64,000 nt of DNA from Salinibacterium sp. NK8237 (GTDB taxonomy: Bacteria; Actinomycetota; Actinomycetes; Actinomycetales; Microbacteriaceae): positions 1,054,001-1,118,000 of the forward strand of contig NZ_JADYWE010000001.1 in assembly GCF_015864955.1 (NCBI RefSeq), in the 5' to 3' direction. Below are positions 34,904 through 43,492 of this stretch, piece by piece (the first letter of the stretch is position 1; every line of letters begins with the position of its first letter). Both the position numbers and the translations under genes were made by a program. The notes beneath the pieces were generated by a model that ran no database searches, had not been told where the DNA came from, and saw only the letters and a program-made list of their open reading frames with translations.

Positions 34904-35983
34904 GTGAAGTTCACCCGCCTCGGCACCGTCAGCATCATCGCGATGACCAGCGCACTTGCGCTCACCGGGTGTGTACCCACCGACCTTAGCGACGCGTCTG
35001 GCCCCTCCGGGACCATTATCGGTGCAGGGGCCTCGTCACAGCAGGCAGCGCAGGAAGCGTGGGTTCGAGGCTTCCAGCTCGCCAACGTGGCCGCCACGGT
35101 CGAATACGACCCCATCGGCTCCGGAGGAGGGCGCGATACCTTCATCGGCGGTGGAGCCATTTTTGCGGCATCCGACCGCGCATTCACCGTCGACGAAATC
35201 GCCGAAGCCGACTTCATTTCGTGTGTGCCCGACACCGGCATCCTCGAAATCCCGGCCTACATCTCCCCCATCGCGATCATCTTCAACCTCGAGGGCATTG
35301 GCTCACTCGACCTCGACGCAGCGACAATCGCCGGCATCTTCACCGGCGAGATTGACCAGTGGGATGACGCGGCCATTGCCGAGCAGAACCCCGACGTAGA
35401 GCTACCCAGCCTCAACATCACCGCCGTGCATCGCGCGGATGACTCTGGCACCACCGCCAACTTCACCGATTACCTCACTGGTGCGGCGCCCGACGCGTGG
35501 ACGGTCGGTTCAATCGAAAAATGGCCGCTCGAGTTCGGCGGCGAAGCAGCACCGCAAACATCCGGTGTCGTTGACGCTGTAACCAACGGAACTGGAACGA
35601 TCGGGTACGCCGACGCCTCGCGCGCCGGTGACCTCGGCACAGTGGCAGTGAAGGTCGGTGACGAGTACGTCTCCTACTCGCCAGAAGCCGCCGCCGCCAT
35701 CGTGGACGTCTCGCCATTCGGCGAAGGCCGTGGCGACACAGACTTTGCCGTCGACATTGACCGAGCATCCACCGCAAGCGGGGTCTACCCCGTAGTGCTC
35801 ATTAGCTATCTGATCGCCTGCAACGAATATGTTTCCGCCGACGGCCTAGATGTGCTCACCGGCTACCTTGACTACGTCATCAGCCCCGAAGGCCAGCAGG
35901 CTGCTGCCGCCTCTGCCGGTTCAGCGCCGATTTCGGACTCGCTCTACGAGAAGGCCGCGGCTGCCGTCGCCTCCATCAAGTAG
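34904..35983 (+). CDS. pstS: Phosphate-binding lipoprotein PstS, copy 1
   Basis: High-affinity phosphate-binding lipoprotein (359 residues) of the Pst importer. GTG start after GAAGGGA; lipobox LALTGCV (cysteine near residue 23). Phosphate-binding segments are clear: GAGASSQQAAQEAW, GSGGGRDTFIGG, ASDRAF, and HRADDSGTTANFTDYL. The C-terminal ISPEGQQAAAASAGSAPI is typical. A second, closely similar pstS follows after 176 bp, with its own promoter region. Confidence 0.95.
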   Translation: MKFTRLGTVSIIAMTSALALTGCVPTDLSDASGPSGTIIGAGASSQQAAQEAWVRGFQLANVAATVEYDPIGSGGGRDTFIGGGAIFAASDRAFTVDEIAEADFISCVPDTGILEIPAYISPIAIIFNLEGIGSLDLDAATIAGIFTGEIDQWDDAAIAEQNPDVELPSLNITAVHRADDSGTTANFTDYLTGAAPDAWTVGSIEKWPLEFGGEAAPQTSGVVDAVTNGTGTIGYADASRAGDLGTVAVKVGDEYVSYSPEAAAAIVDVSPFGEGRGDTDFAVDIDRASTASGVYPVVLISYLIACNEYVSADGLDVLTGYLDYVISPEGQQAAAASAGSAPISDSLYEKAAAAVASIK

Positions 35984-36048
35984 TTTCGGGGCTCTCTTAT
36001 CCCTCTGGCCCGTAAATCCGGGGCATACCAGCCTCTTGTTGATGGGGC

Positions 36049-36070
36049 GTTTACCTCCCGTTTACCCAAG
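36049..36070 (+). promoter_or_regulatory. PHO box of the second pstS operon
   Basis: Direct repeats GTTTACCTCCC (36049-36059) and GTTTACCCAAG (36060-36070), identical in the first seven bases; a third in-phase unit GGCTACCTGCT starts 22 bp on, at 36082. TTCTAT (36104-36109) is a possible -10. Confidence 0.75.
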
Positions 36071-36159
36071 CGGGCAAAAGTGGCTACCTGCTGTGCCTAA
36101 GTTTTCTATTTGGGTCGCACCGACCTGAAACCTGTAATCAACATCCCGAAGGGAAAACT

Positions 36160-37254
36160 GTGAACTTCAAGCGTCTTGGCACCATCGGTGCCATTGCTAT
36201 CGCAGGCACCATCCTCCTCTCCTCCTGCGCCACAGCAGCCGAAGACGGCAGCAGCGACGAGAGCATGTCCGACCTCACCGGCACCCTCGTTGGCGCCGGC
36301 GCATCTTCGCAGCAGTCAGCCCAGGAGGCCTGGGTTGCTGGATTCCAGACCGCGAACGAGAACGTCACTGTTGAGTACGACCCCATCGGTTCTGGTGGAG
36401 GACGCGACACGTTCATCGGTGGCGGAAGCCAATTCGCTGGTTCCGACCGCGCATTCAGCGCCGAAGAAATCGCTGAAGACAACTTCGCTTCCTGCGTACC
36501 CGGCACTGGCATCCTCGAGATCCCGGCCTACATCTCCCCCATAGCGATCATCTTCAACATCGACGGCATTGACTCGCTCAACCTCGACGCTGACACGATC
36601 GCCGGCATCTTCACGGGTGAAATCACCAACTGGAACGACGATGCAATCGTCTCCCAGAACGATGGCGTAGACCTCCCCGACCTCGGCATCACCGCAGTTC
36701 ACCGCGCTGATGACTCGGGAACGACCGCGAACTTCACCGACTACCTGTCGGCTGCAGCTTCCTCGGTCTGGACCGTCGGATCGATCGAAACCTGGCCAAC
36801 CGAGTTCGGCGGCGAGGGTGCTCCTCAGACCTCTGGTCTCGTTGACGCAGTAACGAACGGCACCGGAACCATCGGGTACGCCGACGCATCGCGCGCCGGT
36901 GACCTCGGAATCGTTGCCGTCAAGGTCGGCGACGAGTACGTGCCGTACTCGCCCGAAGCCGCAGCAGCAATCGTTGACGCATCGCCGTTCGCAGCAGACC
37001 GCGGCGAGACCGACTTCGCTGTAGACATCGACCGCGCCACTGACGCATCGGGTGTCTACCCGGTCGTTTTGATCAGCTACCTCATCGGTTGCAACGAGTA
37101 CGCATCGAGCGACAACGTTGACCTGGTGAAGGCCTACATGTCCTACATCATCAGCGACGAAGGTCAGGCAACCGCAGCAGAATCTGCCGGTTCAGCTCCG
37201 ATCTCCGCTTCGCTGTTCGAGAAGGCTCAGGCTGCAGTAGACGCCATCAAGTAA
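36160..37254 (+). CDS. pstS: Phosphate-binding lipoprotein PstS, copy 2
   Basis: A 364-residue paralogue of the preceding protein, alike over the whole mature part (roughly three residues in four by eye), including GSGGGRDTFIGG and HRADDSGTTANFTDYL. GTG start after GAAGGGA; lipobox ILLSSCA. The linker after the lipid cysteine is longer and acidic. It is the copy directly linked to pstCAB and has the best PHO box of the window. Two PstS proteins may differ in affinity or expression. Confidence 0.95.
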   Translation: MNFKRLGTIGAIAIAGTILLSSCATAAEDGSSDESMSDLTGTLVGAGASSQQSAQEAWVAGFQTANENVTVEYDPIGSGGGRDTFIGGGSQFAGSDRAFSAEEIAEDNFASCVPGTGILEIPAYISPIAIIFNIDGIDSLNLDADTIAGIFTGEITNWNDDAIVSQNDGVDLPDLGITAVHRADDSGTTANFTDYLSAAASSVWTVGSIETWPTEFGGEGAPQTSGLVDAVTNGTGTIGYADASRAGDLGIVAVKVGDEYVPYSPEAAAAIVDASPFAADRGETDFAVDIDRATDASGVYPVVLISYLIGCNEYASSDNVDLVKAYMSYIISDEGQATAAESAGSAPISASLFEKAQAAVDAIK

Positions 37255-37261
37255 CACCCTT

Positions 37262-37309
37262 AAGTCTGCTTCGACCCCGTTGCTTCGCGCAGCGGGGTCG
37301 GGCAGACTT
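37262..37309 (+). terminator. Hairpin between pstS and pstC, probable attenuator
   Basis: Arms AAGTCTGC-TT-CGACCCCG and CGGGGTCG-G-GCAGACTT followed by TTCC. A leaky terminator or mRNA 3' stabiliser here would give more PstS than permease, as is common for binding-protein operons. The remaining 94 bp to pstC contain GATACT (37390-37395) and may hold a secondary promoter. Confidence 0.6.
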
Positions 37310-37403
37310 TCCACTGGGCCCGGCGCACTGCGCAGTTCCCCGTGAGCACCATGCAGTACAGATCACGCACCAACCCACGCCAGCGATAAGGGATACTCGA
37401 CAC

Positions 37404-38348
37404 ATGACCTCGACTGCGGCCCCCCGTAATCGCGCGAAACAGCGCCCCGGAGACCGCCTCTTCTCCGGTACGGCCCTCGCTGCTGGCGCGCTCATCCTCG
37501 CGATTCTCGCAGCCGTCGCTGCCTTCCTCGTTATTCAGGGAGTTCCCGGAATCGCCGCGGACCCCGAAACCACGTCACTTCTCGAGGGAACGAACTTCTG
37601 GTCGTACGTCGGCCCGCTCGTCTTCGGAACCCTCTGGTCGGCTGGCTTGGCGCTCATCATGGCCGTGCCGATCGCCATCGGAATCGCCCTCTTCATCTCG
37701 CACTACGCACCACGACCGCTCGCAGCAACACTCGGCTACATCATCGACTTGCTCGCCGCGGTGCCGTCCGTAGTCTTCGGCCTCTGGGGCGGTAACGTTC
37801 TCGCAGTCGGAGTGCAACCTGCCTACTCCTGGCTTGCCGAAAACCTCAGCTGGATCCCCTTCTTCGCCGGCCCCGCCTCCGGCACCGGCCGCACCATCCT
37901 CACGGCTTCCATCGTTCTCGCCGTCATGATCTTGCCGATCATTACCGCCATCTGCCGCGAAGTCTTCCTCCAGACTCCCGTGCTCCACGAAGAAGCCGCT
38001 CTTGCTCTCGGCGCCACTCGCTGGGAAATGATCAAAGTCGCTGTGCTCCCCTTCGGTCGCGCCGGCATCATCTCAGGAGCCATGCTCGGCCTCGGTCGCG
38101 CCCTCGGCGAAACCATGGCTGTTGCTATGGTGCTATCGGCCTCCAACGTCATTACTTTCAACGTGATCAGCTCGATCAACCCCTCGACGATCGCCGCAAA
38201 CATCGCACTGAGCTTCCCTGAGGCTTACGGACTCAATGTGAACGTACTGATCGCAACAGGCCTGATTCTGTTCGCCATCACGCTGATCGTCAATACGATC
38301 GCGCGCTACATCGTCAACCGCCGCAAGGAATTCTCGGGAGCGAACTGA
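37404..38348 (+). CDS. pstC: Phosphate ABC importer permease PstC
   Basis: Integral membrane subunit (314 residues) with six transmembrane segments after a basic N-terminus; LPIITAICREVFLQTP and the EAA-type loop EEAALALGATRWEMIKVAVLP (about 195-215) mark PstC. It shares one base with pstA (stop/start overlap, TGATG). Confidence 0.95.
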   Translation: MTSTAAPRNRAKQRPGDRLFSGTALAAGALILAILAAVAAFLVIQGVPGIAADPETTSLLEGTNFWSYVGPLVFGTLWSAGLALIMAVPIAIGIALFISHYAPRPLAATLGYIIDLLAAVPSVVFGLWGGNVLAVGVQPAYSWLAENLSWIPFFAGPASGTGRTILTASIVLAVMILPIITAICREVFLQTPVLHEEAALALGATRWEMIKVAVLPFGRAGIISGAMLGLGRALGETMAVAMVLSASNVITFNVISSINPSTIAANIALSFPEAYGLNVNVLIATGLILFAITLIVNTIARYIVNRRKEFSGAN

Positions 38349-39430
38349 TGACTACCACTACACCAGCGCGCCCCATCGAGAACGCGTACGCCGCCGGGCA
38401 ACTGCCCCGCTGGGCTCCACTGCTCATCCTGATCAGCAGCCTCGCTACCTTCGTCGTCATTTTTATGTTCGTTCAGGCCGGCCAGCCTGCTGGCGAGTTC
38501 AACGTCGTTGGCGCTGTGCTTCTCGGAGTCGTGCTCTACGGAATCGTTCTCGTGACCGTCTCACGGCTCGTTGAAGGCCACCGTCGCGCCACAGACCGCC
38601 TCGTGACGACTCTCGTCACCCTCGCGTTCGTTATCGCGCTCCTGCCCCTCATCTCGCTGCTCTACACGGTGGTCGTGAACGGTGCAGCCCGCTTCGACGT
38701 CGATTTCTTCACCCTCTCGCTGCGCAACGTTGTCGGTGCCGGCGGCGGAGCAGCCCACGCCATCATCGGAACCCTCGAGATGACCCTCGCCGCCAGCATC
38801 ATCTCCGTGCCAATCGGGCTCCTCGCCTCGATCTACCTCGTCGAATACGGTCGCGGTCGCCTCGCCCAAGCCATCACGTTCTTCGTGGATGTCATGACCG
38901 GCATCCCCTCGATCGTTGCTGGCCTCTTCGCCTACTCCCTCATCGTGATGATCTTCGGCCCCGGCGTGCGCGTCGGAATCGCCGGCGCGGTCGCGCTGTC
39001 GGTGCTCATGATCCCCGTGGTCGTGCGCTCAAGCGAAGAAATGCTGCGACTCGTTCCCAACGAACTGCGTGAGGCCGCGTTTGCACTCGGTGTGCCCAAG
39101 TGGCTGACCATTCTGAAAGTTGTGCTGCCGACATCCATCGCCGGAATCACGACCGGTGTGATGCTCTCCATCGCCCGCGTGATCGGTGAAACCGCCCCGC
39201 TGCTTGTTGCCGCAGGCTTCACCAACAACTTCAACTACTCGCTGTTCAGCGACCGTATGCAGAGCTTGCCCGTGTTCGTGTACAGCTCCTACATTTCTCA
39301 GGGCACCGACGCCCAGGCCTACATTGATCGGGCGTGGGCTGGAGCACTCACCCTCATCCTGATCGTGATGGCTCTGAACCTCCTGGCACGCATCATCGCC
39401 AAGATCTTCGCCCCCAAGACCGGTCGATAA
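38348..39430 (+). CDS. pstA: Phosphate ABC importer permease PstA
   Basis: Second permease (360 residues), longer than the roughly 290-residue enterobacterial PstA because two hydrophobic segments (about 24-45 and 53-72) precede the six-helix core, as is common in actinobacteria. The docking loop REAAFALGVPKWLTILKVVLP (about 238-258) is intact, and PSIVAGLFAYSLIV is typical. Confidence 0.95.
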   Translation: MTTTTPARPIENAYAAGQLPRWAPLLILISSLATFVVIFMFVQAGQPAGEFNVVGAVLLGVVLYGIVLVTVSRLVEGHRRATDRLVTTLVTLAFVIALLPLISLLYTVVVNGAARFDVDFFTLSLRNVVGAGGGAAHAIIGTLEMTLAASIISVPIGLLASIYLVEYGRGRLAQAITFFVDVMTGIPSIVAGLFAYSLIVMIFGPGVRVGIAGAVALSVLMIPVVVRSSEEMLRLVPNELREAAFALGVPKWLTILKVVLPTSIAGITTGVMLSIARVIGETAPLLVAAGFTNNFNYSLFSDRMQSLPVFVYSSYISQGTDAQAYIDRAWAGALTLILIVMALNLLARIIAKIFAPKTGR

Positions 39431-39448
39431 CCGAAGGAACCCCTATTC

Positions 39449-40228
39449 GTGTCTAAGCGCATCGAAGTTAATGACCTCAACGTCTACTACAGCAAGTTTC
39501 GCGCTGTAGAGGATGTCTCGCTCACTATTGAGCCCCGCACCGTAACCGCCTTCATCGGCCCATCCGGTTGTGGAAAATCGACGTTCCTCCGCACGCTCAA
39601 CCGCATGCACGAGGTCATCCCCGGCGCCTACGTTGAGGGTGAAGTACTGATCGACGGCAACAACCTCTACGCCCCAGGCGTTGACCCCGTGAGCGTTCGC
39701 CGCCAAGTGGGAATGGTATTCCAGCGACCGAACCCGTTCCCCACGATGTCGATCCGTGACAACGTGCTCGCCGGCGTGAAGCTCAACAACAGCCGCATCA
39801 CCAAGAACGACGCAGACGACCTCGTTGAGGCCTCCCTCGTGGGCGCAAACCTGTGGCAAGAAGTCAAGGATCGTCTCGAGAAGCCAGGATCGGGCCTCTC
39901 CGGTGGACAGCAGCAGCGACTCTGCATCGCCCGCGCCATTGCCGTCAAGCCTGACGTCGTGCTGATGGATGAGCCGTGCTCGGCCCTCGACCCCATCTCC
40001 ACCCTCGCCATCGAAGACCTCATCGAGGAGCTCAAGCAGGAGTACACGATCGTGATCGTGACCCACAACATGCAGCAGGCATCGCGCGTCTCCGACCGCA
40101 CCGCCTTCTTCAATATTGCGGGCACCGGTCAGCCGGGCAAGCTCATCGAATACGACGACACCACAACGATCTTCTCGAACCCCAGCATCCAGTCGACTGA
40201 AGACTACGTCTCGGGCAAGTTCGGCTAA
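39449..40228 (+). CDS. pstB: Phosphate ABC importer ATPase PstB
   Basis: Cytoplasmic ATPase (259 residues): Walker [10 protein letters not shown] near residue 32, Q-loop [12 protein letters not shown], signature [14 protein letters not shown], Walker [15 protein letters not shown]-loop VTHNMQQA, all diagnostic of PstB. GTG start after GAAGGAA, 18 bp past pstA. A strong terminator closes the operon. Confidence 0.96.
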   Translation: MSKRIEVNDLNVYYSKFRAVEDVSLTIEPRTVTAFIGPSGCGKSTFLRTLNRMHEVIPGAYVEGEVLIDGNNLYAPGVDPVSVRRQVGMVFQRPNPFPTMSIRDNVLAGVKLNNSRITKNDADDLVEASLVGANLWQEVKDRLEKPGSGLSGGQQQRLCIARAIAVKPDVVLMDEPCSALDPISTLAIEDLIEELKQEYTIVIVTHNMQQASRVSDRTAFFNIAGTGQPGKLIEYDDTTTIFSNPSIQSTEDYVSGKFG

Positions 40229-40242
40229 CGAGCCGCCTGAGC

Positions 40243-40289
40243 ACAACAGAACAGCCCCCGCGCCATCTGGCCGGGGGCTGTTCTGTTGT
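40243..40289. terminator. Bidirectional terminator between pstB and the DyP gene
   Basis: Perfect 18-bp stem (ACAACAGAACAGCCCCCG and complement) around an 11-nt loop, between convergent genes, with TTCTGTTGT at the 3' side. Confidence 0.85.
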
Positions 40290-40302
40290 CTGCTCGCACG
40301 CT

Positions 40303-41565
40303 CTAGAAGAGGGTGTCTCCGGTGTAGCCGCCCTCCTGGCAGCCGGGCGGAATAGCAAAGACCGCTGACCCGATGGGTGTGGTCCACGTGTTGAGCAGGT
40401 CAAGCGTGTCGAGGGCCTTCTGCACGGGAACAAACTGCTTATCGACATCCGCTTGGAATGCCGCGAAGAGCAGCCCAGAGTTGGAGACGCTCTCGGCGCC
40501 CGTGAGCACCGTGTCGTCGTAGTTGTAGCCGCGACGGAACATCTTGTTTGCCGCCTCGTTTTCTTTCGCCCGACGAACATGGGCGAAGGCGGGGATGACT
40601 GGGAAACCCAATCTGTCTTTCGCCTCCAAGTCGGGTTCGTCGCCCTCAACGGTGCCGGTGAGGGGCGCTCCGGTGTCGAGGGTGCGACCGATGGTCTCCT
40701 CGCGGCCGAGGCGGTCGATCTTGTCCCAGCCATCGAGATCCATGGCGATACGGCGCAACACGAAGCTCGTGCCACCCTCCATCCACGACGGAACGTCTGT
40801 GCTCCAGACCGCCTCGCTGAACTCGGTGGTGCCGGGCGAAGGATTGCCAGTGCCATCGAGCTGACCGAAGAGATTGCGCATAGTGGCGGCGGGATTCTCG
40901 GCTCCTGCAGCGCGACGGAAGCCGCTCTGCGACCACCGCGGTAGAGCGAAGCTCCGAGCATCCTTGAGCAGCATGCGCGCGGTGTGCGTGACCGTCAGAG
41001 GGTCGTTAGCGCCGATCTGGATCAGGAGATCGCCATCGCAATAGGCGGGATCGAGCTGGTCGATGCCGAACGCCGGAAGTGGGCCGAGCCACGCGGGCGC
41101 TGCTTTGCCTGCCAGCTCGACGACGCGAGGTCCGAACCCGAAGGTGACCGTGAGCTGCGCCGGGATGACGGCGAGCTCAGGCTCGGAGTCGGCCAACGCG
41201 GGCTGCCCCGCCGTGAGGCGAGCTGCGTCATCCGTCAAGACGCCCATGAGGCGACGCAACCCAGAAGCGTCGATATCGTCGCGCAGATCGAGCGCGATAA
41301 AGACGGCGTTGGACTGGGCTGGCGTCTCGATGCCAGCCTGGTGGGTGCCGTAGAACGGCACAGCACCTTCGAAGGCCTCCTGCGGAGTGAAACCCGCAGT
41401 CGTGGCATCACCCGAGCTCGTCGGCGCGACCGAACCCGAAGTGCCACGAACGATGCTCACTCCGGCTGCTGTTGCCGCGCCGACACCCGCCGCAGCGGCA
41501 CCGCCCCAGAGGAGGTGCCGCCGCGAGAGCCGACGCGAAGTGTCAGGCTCTACTGGTTCAGACAA
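40303..41565 (-). CDS. Tat-exported DyP-type heme peroxidase
   Basis: A 420-residue dye-decolourising peroxidase. Twin-arginine signal (SRRLSRRHLLWGG, about residues 10-22) then a hydrophobic stretch; peroxidase signature GQLDG at 234-238 (catalytic aspartate) and proximal heme histidine at about 329 in FAHVRRAK. TTG at 41565 is the only start that keeps the Tat signal and lies directly after the TAA of the PCu(A)C gene, so translation is probably coupled. EfeB-like DyP proteins usually sit with EfeUO iron-uptake genes; here it follows copper genes instead. Confidence 0.9.
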   Translation of the reverse strand: MSEPVEPDTSRRLSRRHLLWGGAAAAGVGAATAAGVSIVRGTSGSVAPTSSGDATTAGFTPQEAFEGAVPFYGTHQAGIETPAQSNAVFIALDLRDDIDASGLRRLMGVLTDDAARLTAGQPALADSEPELAVIPAQLTVTFGFGPRVVELAGKAAPAWLGPLPAFGIDQLDPAYCDGDLLIQIGANDPLTVTHTARMLLKDARSFALPRWSQSGFRRAAGAENPAATMRNLFGQLDGTGNPSPGTTEFSEAVWSTDVPSWMEGGTSFVLRRIAMDLDGWDKIDRLGREETIGRTLDTGAPLTGTVEGDEPDLEAKDRLGFPVIPAFAHVRRAKENEAANKMFRRGYNYDDTVLTGAESVSNSGLLFAAFQADVDKQFVPVQKALDTLDLLNTWTTPIGSAVFAIPPGCQEGGYTGDTLF

Positions 41566-42135
41566 TTATTCGTCCATCTCCATGTCATCGTGGTCCATGT
41601 CGCCGTGGTCCATGTCCATCTCGTCGTCGCCCTCGTAGTTCTCGTTGGCGCCGGAGTAGTCCTTGGCCGGAGCCGTGAACTCGAGCGTGCTGCCATCATC
41701 GAGCGTGAGGGTGACAGTGACGTCATCTCCCGCAAGAATCGGGTCAGTAACGCCCATGATCATGATGTGGTTTCCGCCGGGCTCAAGCATGAGCATTCCG
41801 CCCGCCGGAATTGTAAAGCCACCCTCGATCGGCTGCATGACCATGTCACCCGATTCGTTCTCCAGCGTCTCGTGGAGTTCCGTCATGTCTGAGGCACTCG
41901 TGGTCGCCGACACGATCGTGATGTCGTGATCGGTGGGGTTTTCAACCATGCCGAACGCGGCGGTCATGCCGCTGTCGATTGCCTTGACCCACGTGTCAGA
42001 CGTCGTGAGGGTAGCGGCGGTCGACTCCATGGTGTCGTCGCTGTCGGTGGATGCTGTGGTCGAGCATCCGGAGAGAGCAAGTGCCCCTGCCGCGAGAACG
42101 GCGATGAGGCTGAAGGTCTTGTTGGTGCGGATCAT
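41566..42135 (-). CDS. PCu(A)C copper chaperone lipoprotein with Met/His/Asp-rich tail
   Basis: An extracytoplasmic copper chaperone (189 residues). Lipobox ALALSGCST (cysteine near residue 24); PCu(A)C domain with the ligand set H...M...HxM: LHETLENESGDMVMQP and GGNHIMIMG. The last 20 or so residues are an unusual MDMDHGDMDHDD-type tail that could bind further metal. ATG at 42135, seven bp after the copC-type gene. Such chaperones deliver copper to cytochrome oxidase or sequester it. Confidence 0.93.
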   Translation of the reverse strand: MIRTNKTFSLIAVLAAGALALSGCSTTASTDSDDTMESTAATLTTSDTWVKAIDSGMTAAFGMVENPTDHDITIVSATTSASDMTELHETLENESGDMVMQPIEGGFTIPAGGMLMLEPGGNHIMIMGVTDPILAGDDVTVTLTLDDGSTLEFTAPAKDYSGANENYEGDDEMDMDHGDMDHDDMEMDE

Positions 42136-42142
42136 TTCTGTA

Positions 42143-42715
42143 TTACTTCTTTCGTCTAATCCAGAACCATCGCGCTGCGATGACTCCGGCAAAAAGGACG
42201 ATGCCGCTACCGGCACCGATGAGGCTGGTGACAACGAGCGGACTCATGCTCGTTGTCGAGTTGTCTGATGGTGATGCTGCGGTGTCGGGCTGCTCAGGGG
42301 TTTCTTCTTCCAAGCCGAAAGTTGCCCCCGGCGTCTCCTGACCAACCGCGAATTCGAAACTGCCCGAAATCGGGTGGCCATCGCTCGACACCACACGCCA
42401 CCGCACCTGATAACTGCCCTCCGGCAGGTCAGGCAGCAGAGGCTGGATGGCGGTGCGATCTGTCACCTGCATGGGTCCACTGACCCAGTCGGTGCCGTCG
42501 GCATCCACCACCATGGCAAGTTGCGTGATGTCCATGAGCTCGCCCGTAAATTCGAGAGTGATCTCGCTCGGGGCAACCTCAAGCACTTCGTTCTCATTCG
42601 GAGCTTGCCCAATGATTTGGTCATGAGCAAAAGCCGTCTGAGGCAGCGCGAATACGAGCAGAGCAGCAAGAGCCACTCCCCCGACTACGCGCGCACATGT
42701 ACGCACAAACGTCAT
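42143..42715 (-). CDS. CopC-domain copper-binding membrane protein
   Basis: A 190-residue exported protein. The signal peptide ends at AFA|HDQIIGQAP, leaving an N-terminal histidine, the CopC Cu(II) ligand; the CopC barrel (about 31-125) contains the HPISGSFEFAVG end motif. A low-complexity linker, one transmembrane helix (about 160-183) and RRKK follow, so it is anchored outside the membrane. ATG at 42715 starts the signal peptide; the longer frame is cysteine/proline-rich and unlike it. First gene of copC-PCu(A)C-DyP. Confidence 0.92.
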   Translation of the reverse strand: MTFVRTCARVVGGVALAALLVFALPQTAFAHDQIIGQAPNENEVLEVAPSEITLEFTGELMDITQLAMVVDADGTDWVSGPMQVTDRTAIQPLLPDLPEGSYQVRWRVVSSDGHPISGSFEFAVGQETPGATFGLEEETPEQPDTAASPSDNSTTSMSPLVVTSLIGAGSGIVLFAGVIAARWFWIRRKK

Positions 42716-42823
42716 CTGAGTTGTCAGCTTTCCGTTGTTATCGCGGAAGCGCGCGGTGCCCAAGGTGGGCGGGCACGCGCAACCGCACAGGGGCGGCACA
42801 AAGCCACCACACTGCAGAGAGGG

Positions 42824-43426
42824 TTAGGAGAAGACCGCGCTGACGGTCGGTGGCCCTCTGCGGCTCACAACAGAACGCAACAACTCAAGCGTTGCGGTGA
42901 GCTCTTCACGGCAGACGGCGCTAGCAACAACCGTGCGACGGATGACAACGGGAACAACCTGAGGCGAGAACAAGCGACGAAGGTGGCGGCCAGCACTCGC
43001 GACAATCGAACTGAGCGCGGTGACGCCCTGGCGCAACGCCACAATCGTGATGATGCCGGCAACGATGTGGCCTGCGGTCATCGCCCCCGCACCGTGGGCG
43101 CCGTGATTAATCGAACCCGCGACGACCGTGAACGCGAGGTCGTGGTGTCCGCTGGACTGCGCCACGACATTGCCCGGATTGCCGATAACCGCAAAGACGG
43201 TGTGGAAGAACGTTTGAGCGATCGTAACCGCCACAGCAACGCGCGGGAGCGACATCCGCTTTCCGACGAGCGGAATGCTGATGAGCGCCGCGAAGGTGAG
43301 GGCAAGCACGAGAGCAACCCAGCTTGGCGTGCTGCCACCGCCAAAAACGTGGGCGGCGGCGGCGACAAAAACCGAGAAGGCAGCGACAATCAGCGCCCGG
43401 AGAACTTGGGTTCCCCTGCCGATCAT
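42824..43426 (-). CDS. Histidine-containing integral membrane protein, unknown
   Basis: A 200-residue membrane protein with about four or five helices (8-27, 36-52, 60-82, 100-135). Histidines cluster in or next to helices (FFHTVF, SGHHDLAF, NHGAHGAGAMTAGHIVAG), suggesting metal or heme binding; the position beside the copper operon supports that inference. The basic C-terminal 60 residues are cytoplasmic. I do not recognise a characterised family. 108 bp separate it from copC, with no terminator seen, so it may lead that operon. Confidence 0.75.
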   Translation of the reverse strand: MIGRGTQVLRALIVAAFSVFVAAAAHVFGGGSTPSWVALVLALTFAALISIPLVGKRMSLPRVAVAVTIAQTFFHTVFAVIGNPGNVVAQSSGHHDLAFTVVAGSINHGAHGAGAMTAGHIVAGIITIVALRQGVTALSSIVASAGRHLRRLFSPQVVPVVIRRTVVASAVCREELTATLELLRSVVSRRGPPTVSAVFS

Positions 43427-43492
43427 GATCGCTCCTCAGCGTGCGTGAGTGTGCCGTATAGGCGAGCGTGCTGTTAGCCGCTCGCCACCAGT

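Noticed and set aside
42374..43477. A 367-residue plus-strand frame across copC and the membrane-protein gene
   Set aside because: Spans two genes and their gap on the other strand, with extreme arginine/histidine content; a shadow frame.
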